Of a DNA stretch of 20,430 nucleotides, positions 7,572 through 13,974 are shown one piece after another. The DNA lies in contig CAYTXI010000041.1 in the NCBI GenBank assembly GCA_964441935.1, forward strand, positions 1 to 20,430. Direction: 5' to 3'. A model generated the notes under the pieces. That model was not told where the DNA came from. It worked only from the letters and a program-made list of their open reading frames with translations, and made no database searches. The position numbers and the translations under genes are program-made. The DNA comes from JBBDMC01 sp964441935. Its GTDB lineage: Bacteria; Pseudomonadota; Alphaproteobacteria; Rhizobiales; Kaistiaceae. Every line of letters starts with the position of its first letter. The stretch's first letter is position 1.

Positions 7572-8060
7572 TCACTTGGTGAACGTCACTTCGCCTGGGA
7601 TGATGGCGAGCTTGGAGGGCTCGACGATGAACGGCTCCCATTCGTGAGCGTCGCCCTCAAGGTCGGTGGCAACGACTTTGTAGGCGATGGTCCCCGTCGG
7701 AAAGTCAGCCGGAATTCCCCACGAGGTCGCCCAAAACTCGTCGGTCTGCTCGCCGCGAGGGTGCTTGCCGTAGTGCATCGGAAAGGTCTGCCCGTCACTC
7801 AGCTCGACGACCAGACTCTCAAGCCCGTCGTCCTTCACCAGCTCGCCAGCTTCGTTGAGGACGCGAACGCGCCAGACGACGTGCTCGAGCCGCTTGTACT
7901 GGCTGGTTAGGACGCAAGATGGTCCAGTAGAGCCGTCTTGGGTGCTGCCGCGCACCATATCGCCCTCGAAGAACAGATTGGCGGCTCCGGCCGCTCCCCC
8001 GAATCCCAGGGCAACAGCGGTGAATGCGACGGCGGCCGATGCGAGGGAAAACGTTCTCAT
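7572..8060 (-). CDS. Small secreted protein, unknown function
   Basis: A 162-residue protein with a clear signal peptide (about 1-27, ending AAGAA) and no later membrane segment, so probably periplasmic. The mature part is beta-rich in appearance, with VVWRVRVLNEAGELV, LESLVVELSDGQ, GTIAYKVVATDLEGDAHEW and a single cysteine (Cys49). The alternation suggests one Ig-like or similar beta-sandwich domain. The start at 8060 has a strong ribosome site (AAGGAGG, six bases before ATG). It is followed closely by the Ig-like gene and preceded by an FNR-like site with a matching -10. I do not recognise the family; context links it to the cytochrome cluster. Confidence 0.8.
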   Translation of the reverse strand: MRTFSLASAAVAFTAVALGFGGAAGAANLFFEGDMVRGSTQDGSTGPSCVLTSQYKRLEHVVWRVRVLNEAGELVKDDGLESLVVELSDGQTFPMHYGKHPRGEQTDEFWATSWGIPADFPTGTIAYKVVATDLEGDAHEWEPFIVEPSKLAIIPGEVTFTK

Positions 8061-8137
8061 TTCAGTCCTCCTTGGATACGCCGACACCCCTCGCCTGCCG
8101 CCCCTGGCGGCGGCTATTGGGAGCCAACTACTACGGC

Positions 8138-8143
8138 AGAATA
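8138..8143 (-). promoter_or_regulatory. Candidate -10 element paired with the FNR-like site
   Basis: TATTCT on the minus strand lies 23 bases downstream of the FNR-like box, against 22 expected for a class II FNR promoter. It would start a transcript about 70 bases before the 8060 start codon. Confidence 0.45.
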
Positions 8144-8166
8144 CTGCGGTGCAGCAAACGCGATCA

Positions 8167-8180
8167 TTGATCCTTGTCAA
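8167..8180 (-). promoter_or_regulatory. FNR/Dnr-type binding site
   Basis: TTGATCCTTGTCAA differs at one position from the FNR consensus TTGAT-N4-ATCAA and matches Dnr-style sites. It overlaps the stop codon of the NapC-like gene and lies upstream of the two secreted-protein genes at class II spacing to a candidate -10. It would bring those genes under oxygen or nitric-oxide control. Confidence 0.5.
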
Positions 8181-8857
8181 TTGCCAGTATTGGCTTTCGC
8201 CTCCAGGTCGTCGAGCCAGGCGTCCGGATCGGCGAAGAGCTCCTGATCCTGCGGGCGGACGAACTCGTTTGGCAGGATGTGGGAGATGCCCTGATGACAG
8301 TCGATGCAGGTGAGGTTGCCGGCCTTGAGGGCCTCCTCGTGGTGGCGCGCGGCGCCCCCGAATTCGGCGCTAGTATCGGTCCATACGTTCTGATGGCAAT
8401 TGCGGCATTCTTCCGAGTCATCCGCCTTGAGCGCCCTCCACACCCACAAGGCCATCTCCAAGCGATGGGCCTCATATTTCTCAGGCGTGTCGATCTTGCC
8501 GGTCATATGAAAGAACAGATCCTTGGTGGCGATGATCTTGGCGCCTATCTTGCGGATGAACTCGTGGGGCACGTGGCAATCGACACACGTCGCGCGCGTG
8601 CCGGTCCGGTTGACGAAGTGGATGGTCTTTTGCAGATCGACGTAGGAGTGATCGCGCATTTCGTGACACGAGATGCAGAAGTCCTCGGTGCTAGCATAGG
8701 CAACGAATGCATTGAAGCCGCCCCACGCCGCGAGCCCACCGAAAGCGCCGACAACCAGGAGCACGCCCAATGGGATCGAAGTGCTCGGCCGGGCAAGAAA
8801 GTTCCAGATCCTTGAGATTAGGCTCTTCTTCGGCGGGTCGCTTTCGCCACCGCTCAT
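8177..8857 (-). CDS. NapC/NirT-family tetraheme cytochrome c (quinol dehydrogenase)
   Basis: A 226-residue membrane-anchored cytochrome of the family that takes electrons from the quinol pool and passes them to periplasmic reductases. One N-terminal transmembrane helix (about 27-52) is followed by four haem c motifs: CISCH (61-65, with the EM that supplies the usual haem 1 methionine), CVDCH (91-95), CRNCH (151-155) and CIDCH (184-188). Four motifs, length and GISHILP-type ending fit NapC/NirT/NrfH. The ATG at 8857 follows a GGGGGA ribosome site; a longer reading to 8905 adds a poor N terminus. It lies between the diheme cytochrome and the secreted-protein pair, all on the minus strand. Quinol donors may include rhodoquinol given rquA nearby (inference). 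Confidence 0.93.
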   Translation of the reverse strand: MSGGESDPPKKSLISRIWNFLARPSTSIPLGVLLVVGAFGGLAAWGGFNAFVAYASTEDFCISCHEMRDHSYVDLQKTIHFVNRTGTRATCVDCHVPHEFIRKIGAKIIATKDLFFHMTGKIDTPEKYEAHRLEMALWVWRALKADDSEECRNCHQNVWTDTSAEFGGAARHHEEALKAGNLTCIDCHQGISHILPNEFVRPQDQELFADPDAWLDDLEAKANTGN

Positions 8858-8989
8858 GATCGTCCCCCGCAATCGAGTGCTCGCCCACCGCGAGAGGCGA
8901 AGCACGGCACCGCCGGCCTCACCGGTTCATCACAAACGACAAATTGCGCCGGTACAACCTCCTCGCCGGCCGTTGCACGGGACGCAAGC

Positions 8990-9793
8990 CTATCTCAACG
9001 GAAGGGTTTGTACGTAGGCCAGGATGTCGATTTCGTCTTGGATAGGAAGCACGCTCAACGAAACCATGCCGAAGCCCGGCTGGCCGAAGCGAATCTTGTG
9101 CAACACGGCCCATGGATCGTCGACGGCGACAGTTGCCACATAGGCCGGGTTGTCATCATCCCCGACGTTGATCGCCTTACCATTAAGGCCGTGGCAGGTG
9201 GCGCAGATCGCCCGATAGAACTGGGCGCCGTGTAGCACCTCGCCACGCGCCATCTTGGTCGCACGATCGATATATCGACTGACCGTGGAGTGCTGATCGA
9301 TGTAGAGATCCATGTCGACTTGACCGGCGCTGAGAAACTGCGCGAGTTTCTTCGCGGCGCTGGCCGTAATCATGCTTTCCGTGTAGCGATGCGTGTCGTC
9401 TCTAATGATATCGACGATGGACGCAATATCGGCGCCGACCACACCGCGGACGCCCTTGATCCCGGTGTAGTGAGGCCCCCTGCGCCCGTAGGCTCCGTCG
9501 ACGCCTTTGTAGTCCCAGCCGTGGCACTCCTTGCAGCGCCAAGTGTCGAGGCCTGATTGTTGACCGTCGGCCGGATAGGATGGATGGGTGCCCTCCGGCG
9601 GGTCGGCATCGGTCACTGCCCACCACTTGTCATATAGCTGGCCGCCGCGGGCGATCGCCCAAACGCTGGCCGGTGTTGCCTGGCTCGTCTGCGCATCTTG
9701 AGCATCGGCCGGACTCGGGGCCAACCAAGCATCGCCGGCCACCAGCAGGGTGACGACAGAAGCTGCGTGCGCTATCTGAGTAAGAATTCGCAT
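8990..9793 (-). CDS. Secreted diheme cytochrome c
   Basis: A 267-residue protein with a signal peptide (about 1-32, ending PADAQ) and two haem c motifs, CKECH (87-91, in TWRCKECHGWDYKG) and CATCH (197-201, in ICATCHGLNGKAI). Each sits in a class I-like cytochrome domain; GFGMVSLS near the C terminus offers a methionine ligand for the second haem. The N-terminal domain has an unusual aromatic patch (YDKWWAV). The ATG at 9793 has a strong ribosome site (GGGAGG, six bases upstream), so the longer reading to 9883 is rejected. It is the first gene of the minus-strand cytochrome string and probably shuttles electrons between the membrane cytochromes and a periplasmic partner. A TsdA-like enzyme role cannot be excluded but no support is visible. 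Confidence 0.88.
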   Translation of the reverse strand: MRILTQIAHAASVVTLLVAGDAWLAPSPADAQDAQTSQATPASVWAIARGGQLYDKWWAVTDADPPEGTHPSYPADGQQSGLDTWRCKECHGWDYKGVDGAYGRRGPHYTGIKGVRGVVGADIASIVDIIRDDTHRYTESMITASAAKKLAQFLSAGQVDMDLYIDQHSTVSRYIDRATKMARGEVLHGAQFYRAICATCHGLNGKAINVGDDDNPAYVATVAVDDPWAVLHKIRFGQPGFGMVSLSVLPIQDEIDILAYVQTLPLR

Positions 9794-9932
9794 TGTCTGC
9801 CTCCCAGCACTGGGCGCTTTTTCGGTCAATGCTCGCAGCATGCGCGACAAGAACTGACTGAATCTTTGATCATTGGTCCGCAATTAGCGCTTCCACGTCT
9901 TCTCGCGCCTTCAGGCCCTCTGCCCTTTTCGC

Positions 9933-9996
9933 CGGCAACTTACGTCGTCGAACAGCGGCCGGCAATCGCGGCCGGCGGCCACGCTCTCCCACGCCT
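9933..9996. repeat. Dispersed 64-bp repeat, copy B
   Basis: This copy aligns gap-free to 2454-2517 with 50 of 64 matches and an identical 20-base core (9961-9980). It abuts the 3' end of the Ig-like gene relic. Confidence 0.65.
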
Positions 9997-10143
9997 GCGC
10001 ACCGAGGAAATTGCTCGACCGCCCTTCCTTGCCCCTTATAGATCGCCGGGCAGACGTCGATGAAGTGCCGGCCGGGCTCGCCCGCTGACGCGGTTGCCGG
10101 TGAGCGTCGACCAGTAAGCTCATAGGTCTCGCCCGGCTCTTTC
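9997..10143 (-). pseudogene. Decayed, internally deleted copy of the Ig-like protein gene
   Basis: On the minus strand, 10139-10083 encodes EPGETYEL and then TGNRVSG-like residues, matching 6642-6584 of the intact gene (LEPGKTYQLNW...TGNRVSG). It then jumps straight to a match of 6240-6157: PGRHFIDVCPAIYKG against PGWHFIDLYPAIYKG, followed, in a shifted frame, by GKEGRSSNF against GKEGRPNNF. About 340 bases between these parts are missing, one base is lost in the first part, and an extra G (GGGG instead of GGG) shifts the frame in the second. There is no start codon or usable reading frame. It is a relic of a paralogue that once stood beside the pentaheme cytochrome gene. Confidence 0.8.
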
Positions 10144-10161
10144 TTGCGGCCCTTCGCGGAC

Positions 10162-10190
10162 TTGTGGGTACTCTGCCGCAGAGCTACTCT
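10162..10190 (+). promoter_or_regulatory. Candidate promoter with palindromic spacer, upstream of pentaheme cytochrome
   Basis: TTGTGG (10162-10167) and TACTCT (10185-10190) are 17 bases apart and resemble -35 and -10 elements. The spacer contains the perfect palindrome CTCTGC-C-GCAGAG (10171-10183), placed where a repressor or MerR-type activator could act. The hexamers are weak, so this is tentative. Confidence 0.35.
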
Positions 10191-10249
10191 CCGTTTGGAG
10201 GTCAGACTTGCAGGTTCTGCGCGCGGCGGTGCGAAAAGGAGGGGGGATG

Positions 10250-11428
10250 ATGAGATTCGTGGCGCAAGCCGCAGTAGTGGCGGCCGTCGCGGCAGGATTT
10301 GTCGCATGGGTGGGAATAGCAGGGCTGCCAATGGCCCAGGAGGCCACCAAGGCGGCGATACCCGCGCCCGCGGATCTGATGCCCGAGATCCCGAATCTCG
10401 ACGCCTGGCACCGGTCGCCCCATGCCGACATCGCGCGCGAGGCGTTTCGCCATTGGGACGAAGAGGATCCCCCGGTCGTCGAAGAAGATTGCGCCAGGTG
10501 CCACTCGACGAGCGGCTTCCAGGATTTCCTGGGCGCCGACGGCAGCGCCGCTGGTACAATCGAAGCGACCCATCCAGCCGATCCGATGAGTGCGCCCGGC
10601 ATTGCCTGCATGGCGTGCCACAATGATGTGGCGCAGGAGGCAAGCGTCGTGGCCTTCCCGTCCGGCGTCGAGCAGGAGGTTTTCACCTCCGACGCGCGCT
10701 GCATGTTCTGCCATCAGGGCCGCGCTTCGACCGTTCAGGTCAATCAGAATATCGCGGACGCCGGAGCTGCGGACGAGGATACAGTTTCGCCAGACATCGG
10801 CTTCGTCAACATCCACTACCGCGCAGCGGCTGCCACCCGTTTCGGCGGTGAGGTTCACGGCGGATATGAGTATGACGGTATGGAGTACGCCGGCTACTTT
10901 TTCCACAATCAGGTCTCGCAGACCTGCACCGACTGCCATGATCCACACACGCTCGAGGTGAAGGTCGCGGCCTGCACGGAGTGCCACGACGAAGTCGTGG
11001 CCGACGACAAGGAGTCGCTCCAGCTTATCCGCACGTCCAAGATGGATTTCGACGGCAACGGCAACACCAGCGAAGGCATCTCCGCCGAGATCGAGGCGGT
11101 CCACGGCCAATTGCTACAGGCCATCATGAGCTACGGCAAAAATGTTGTCGACGCGCCGATCGCCTATGACGAGCATGCTTATCCGTACTTCTTCCAGGAT
11201 GGCGACGGAAGCGGTGCAATCGAGGAGGGCGAGGCCGCCTTCTCGAACCGGTATCAGTCCTGGACGCCTCGTCTGCTCAAGGCGGCGTATAATTTCCAGT
11301 ACGTTGAGAAGGACCCGGGCGCCTTCACGCACAACCCCTACTATGCCCTTCAGCTGATGCACGACAGCATCGCCGATCTGGCGGACGGCGGAAGCGGCGT
11401 CGAGGTTTCCGGCGAGCGTCCGGAGTGA
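10250..11428 (+). CDS. Pentaheme cytochrome c with EF-hand-like loops
   Basis: A 392-residue secreted protein. The N terminus (about 1-30) is a signal peptide or anchor. Five haem c motifs follow: CARCH (81-85), CMACH (120-124), CMFCH (151-155), CTDCH (226-230) and CTECH (242-246). After the last haem come two calcium-binding-like loops, DFDGNGNTSEG (from 266) and DGDGSGAIEEGE (317-328); the second fits the 12-residue EF-hand pattern well. The start at 10250 has AAGGAGG seven bases upstream; ATG 10247 and TTG 10208 are less likely. It precedes the OTR-family gene by 89 bases on the same strand and is a likely electron carrier or partner subunit for it. The family is not one I can name; the C-terminal 140 residues lack haems. 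Confidence 0.88.
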   Translation: MRFVAQAAVVAAVAAGFVAWVGIAGLPMAQEATKAAIPAPADLMPEIPNLDAWHRSPHADIAREAFRHWDEEDPPVVEEDCARCHSTSGFQDFLGADGSAAGTIEATHPADPMSAPGIACMACHNDVAQEASVVAFPSGVEQEVFTSDARCMFCHQGRASTVQVNQNIADAGAADEDTVSPDIGFVNIHYRAAAATRFGGEVHGGYEYDGMEYAGYFFHNQVSQTCTDCHDPHTLEVKVAACTECHDEVVADDKESLQLIRTSKMDFDGNGNTSEGISAEIEAVHGQLLQAIMSYGKNVVDAPIAYDEHAYPYFFQDGDGSGAIEEGEAAFSNRYQSWTPRLLKAAYNFQYVEKDPGAFTHNPYYALQLMHDSIADLADGGSGVEVSGERPE

Positions 11429-11517
11429 TGGTCTACGCTTCACTGAGCGCTTAACCGACGGAGACGGTCGCCTCGGGCGGTCGTGTCTGCCGACGGGGCA
11501 ATAATCGGAGAGGGACG

Positions 11518-13302
11518 ATGATCATGGCAGGGCCCTGGCTCCGCCACCTGATCCTTGCGGTCGCTCTGGTGGGCGCGGTCGTCTCGCCGGCGGCGGCTCA
11601 ATCGAGCGCATCGGAGGGAGTGCCGGACGCGGCTCCGCCCTCGGCGGCATCGGCTGCGCCGGGCGTGCCTTCTTCCACCGCCGATCACAGCCAATTCGAG
11701 GAACTGGCCGGGCCGTTCAAGAATGCTCAGGAGGTCAATCAGGCCTGCCTCTCCTGCCACAACACCGGGCCTGAGCAGCTCCACGGCACGATCCACTTTA
11801 CCTGGACCTGGCCGCCCGCGTCCGTCGGGGAACCGGCGGGAGGCGACGCCGAGCTGCTCGGCATGCGCCACGTCGCCAACGGCTTCTTCCTGTCCACCCC
11901 ATCCAATATCGACGCCTGCACCTCCTGCCACATCGCCGGCACCCGCTTCGACGATCCGGCAATGTTCGACGCGTCCAGCGAGCCGGTGGCGCCGGTGGAC
12001 TGTCTCACCTGCCACGAACCGACGGGCCAGTGGGCGCTCGCCAACTTCCACGAAGGGGGCGCGGCCTGCTCCATGTGCCATGACGAGCGGCTTCGCGGGA
12101 AGACGCCCGAGGTCGAGGATCTCGCGGCCGCGGCCCAGTCGGTCGGCCCGACGACGCGGGCGAGTTGTGGCGCCTGTCATTTCAACGCCGACGGCGGTCC
12201 CGGGGTCAAGCACGGCGATCTCAACCCCGATCTCGCCAATCCTGCTGCGACGCTCGACGTGCACATGGCGGCCGCGCCCGACGGTGCGGGCTTCACCTGC
12301 GGCACCTGCCACACCACCAAGGACCACGCCATCGCGGGAAGCCGGTATGCCGGCGGGCCCGGTGAGTCCCCCGAGCGGCCGGCTCTGGAGGGGCCCGCAG
12401 CATCTTGCCAGGGGTGCCACAGCGCCAATCCGCACAAACAACTCGCCAATGGCGAGCGGCTCGACCGGCACATCGACCGCGTGGCCTGCGAGACCTGCCA
12501 CATTCCTTCGATTGCGCGGGGCGAGACGGCGACGCGCGTTCTCTGGGACTGGTCGACGGTCGGCAAGCTCGGACGCGACCGAAAGCCGATGGTGCAGAAA
12601 GACAAGGACGACCACATCGCCTACGCCACCGAGAAGGGCAATTTGACGGTGGCCAGCGAGGTCCGGCCGACGTTGATCTGGTCCAATGGCCGGCTCGACC
12701 TGCGTCACCCCGGGGATCCGCTTCCGGAACCGGCAGCGACAGATGCGGATGCGGGCGACGCCGCCGGCGGGGACAAGGGCGTCGATCTGAAAGCCATCGC
12801 AGCCGCTTTCGCCGATGCGCCCTGGATCGCCTCCTACGAGGGCGATGCATCGTCGCCCCAGTCGCGGATCGCGCCGGTCAAGGTGATGTATTCGGTCGTC
12901 CCCGTCGATGCCGAGAACCGGCGCCTGGCGGCGGTGAAGTTCTCCGGACGCAGCGGCGATGCCCTATGGAACCGCTTCAACTGGAAGAGCGCCGTCGGGG
13001 CCGGCATGGAGGCGGCCGGCGTGCCCTTCAGCGGCGACGTGGCCTTCGCCAAGGTTCGGCAGATGATCCCCGTCAACCACACGGTGGCGCCCGCCGATCA
13101 GGCCCTCGACTGCGGCGCCTGCCACGCTTCGGACGGATTGCTCGCCGGCCTGCCGGGCGGCTTCTTGCCCGGGCGCGACGGATTTGCCTTGCTCAACTGG
13201 GCCGGACTGGCGATCCTGGCTGCAACCCTGGCCAGCGTGCTGCTCCACGGGGTGCTGCGGTTCGGCTTCGGAATCTTCTACGGGGGGCCCCGTCATGGCT
13301 GA
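11518..13302 (+). CDS. Octaheme tetrathionate reductase (OTR) family cytochrome, nine CxxCH motifs, C-terminal anchor
   Basis: A 594-residue periplasmic multiheme enzyme. After a signal peptide (about 1-27) come CxxCH motifs at 77, 134, 162, 184, 217, 261, 297, 324 and 532. Family landmarks are HGTIHFTWTW (89-98), CGACHF...GVKHGDL (217-234), DVHM (247-250), HAIAGSRY (270-277), CETCHIPSIARG (324-335) and LWDWSTVGK (342-350). OTR of Shewanella reduces tetrathionate, nitrite and hydroxylamine; its cellular substrate is unsettled. Family members have eight haems; the motif at 184-188 (CSMCH) looks like the extra one here. A hydrophobic segment (about 559-580) after the last haem should anchor it in the membrane. 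ATG 11518 follows GGAGAGGG. The stop overlaps the cytochrome b start by 8 bases, so the two are coupled and probably one complex. No CxxCK is present, arguing against NrfA. Confidence 0.88.
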   Translation: MIMAGPWLRHLILAVALVGAVVSPAAAQSSASEGVPDAAPPSAASAAPGVPSSTADHSQFEELAGPFKNAQEVNQACLSCHNTGPEQLHGTIHFTWTWPPASVGEPAGGDAELLGMRHVANGFFLSTPSNIDACTSCHIAGTRFDDPAMFDASSEPVAPVDCLTCHEPTGQWALANFHEGGAACSMCHDERLRGKTPEVEDLAAAAQSVGPTTRASCGACHFNADGGPGVKHGDLNPDLANPAATLDVHMAAAPDGAGFTCGTCHTTKDHAIAGSRYAGGPGESPERPALEGPAASCQGCHSANPHKQLANGERLDRHIDRVACETCHIPSIARGETATRVLWDWSTVGKLGRDRKPMVQKDKDDHIAYATEKGNLTVASEVRPTLIWSNGRLDLRHPGDPLPEPAATDADAGDAAGGDKGVDLKAIAAAFADAPWIASYEGDASSPQSRIAPVKVMYSVVPVDAENRRLAAVKFSGRSGDALWNRFNWKSAVGAGMEAAGVPFSGDVAFAKVRQMIPVNHTVAPADQALDCGACHASDGLLAGLPGGFLPGRDGFALLNWAGLAILAATLASVLLHGVLRFGFGIFYGGPRHG

Positions 13303-13927
13303 CGTCGCTGCGCCGCGTCGCAAGGGCATTTACATCTTCACGGTGTTCGAGCGGTTCTGGCACTGGTCTCAGGCGTCACTGATCATCACCCTGCTGCTGA
13401 CAGGCTTCGAGATCCACGGGTTCTGGACCCTGTTCGGCTTCGAGCAGGCGCTGAATCTCCACGTCTATGCCGCCTTCACGCTGGTCGTTCTGTGGGTCTT
13501 CGCCATCTTCTGGCATCTGGTGACCGGGCAGTGGCACCACTATGTGCCGACCACCGACCGGATGTGGGCGATGATCTCGTTCTATGCCGTCGGCATCTTC
13601 ATCGGCGCGCCTCACCCGTTCCGGCCGAGCACCAAGCGCAAGCACAACCCGCTGCAGGCCATGGCCTATCTCGCGTTCCAGGTGGCGATGGCGCCGGCGA
13701 TCTGGATTTCCGGCCTCATCATGTGGGTCTACGGCAAGTTCCCAAACCTTTATCCGGGCGAATTGCCCGTTCTGTGGGTCAACGCCATCCACGTCGCTGC
13801 GGCCTTTCTGATCGCCACCTTTCTGATCGCCCACGTGTACCTGATCACGACGGGCGAGACGGTGACCGAGCAGCTCAAGGCGATGATCACGGGCTGGGAC
13901 CCGAACGGCGATGCGCGCGAAGACTGA
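13295..13927 (+). CDS. Cytochrome b561-like membrane subunit (quinol-oxidising partner of the OTR protein)
   Basis: A 210-residue integral membrane protein with four transmembrane segments (about 24-44, 55-76, 122-145, 160-184). Histidines inside or beside them (H23, H56, H74, H166, H180) can ligate two b haems, as in di-haem cytochrome b subunits of formate dehydrogenase or hydrogenase. Cytoplasmic-looking basic loop KRKHNP lies around 114-119. It starts at ATG 13295, within the last codons of the OTR gene (8-base overlap), which is strong evidence for a common complex. Expected role: transfer of electrons between the quinone pool and the anchored multiheme protein. A convergent rquA gene ends 47 bases downstream. 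Confidence 0.9.
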   Translation: MADVAAPRRKGIYIFTVFERFWHWSQASLIITLLLTGFEIHGFWTLFGFEQALNLHVYAAFTLVVLWVFAIFWHLVTGQWHHYVPTTDRMWAMISFYAVGIFIGAPHPFRPSTKRKHNPLQAMAYLAFQVAMAPAIWISGLIMWVYGKFPNLYPGELPVLWVNAIHVAAAFLIATFLIAHVYLITTGETVTEQLKAMITGWDPNGDARED

Positions 13928-13974
13928 TCAGCGCCGGCGGTTCTCGGGGATGTCGGTCGTCCGAATCGCGTCGT

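Larger units (their letters stand above)
9794..10249. other. Divergent intergenic region with repeat and gene relic
   Basis: This 456-base gap separates the leftward diheme cytochrome from the rightward pentaheme cytochrome. It contains dispersed repeat copy B (9933-9996), a decayed fragment of the Ig-like gene (about 9997-10143) and a candidate promoter with an internal palindrome (10162-10190). I see no intact gene. Confidence 0.8.

Noticed and set aside
8096..8111. GC-rich hairpin GCCGCC-CCT-GGCGGC between the NapC-like and small secreted protein genes
   Set aside because: Short stem without a T-run, lying in the leader of the FNR-type transcript; chance pairing is likely and termination there would block the downstream genes.
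9860..9880. FNR-like site around TTTGATCATTGG before the diheme cytochrome
   Set aside because: Only one half-site matches; the opposite half has no resemblance to ATCAA.
9870..10643. Minus-strand open frame (257 codons) upstream of the diheme cytochrome
   Set aside because: It runs antisense to the start of the pentaheme gene, and its only meaningful part is the decayed Ig-like fragment, which is frameshifted and deleted.
11440..12708. Long minus-strand open frame (422 codons) opposite the OTR gene
   Set aside because: It lies antisense to nine CxxCH motifs and family landmarks; no ribosome site or recognisable domain.
11518..13302. NrfA-type nitrite reductase or hydroxylamine oxidoreductase
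   Set aside because: There is no CxxCK haem motif and the sequence landmarks (HGTIHFTWTW, GVKHGDL, DVHM, CHIPSIARG, WDWSTVGK) belong to the OTR family. Nitrite or hydroxylamine as substrate remains possible.
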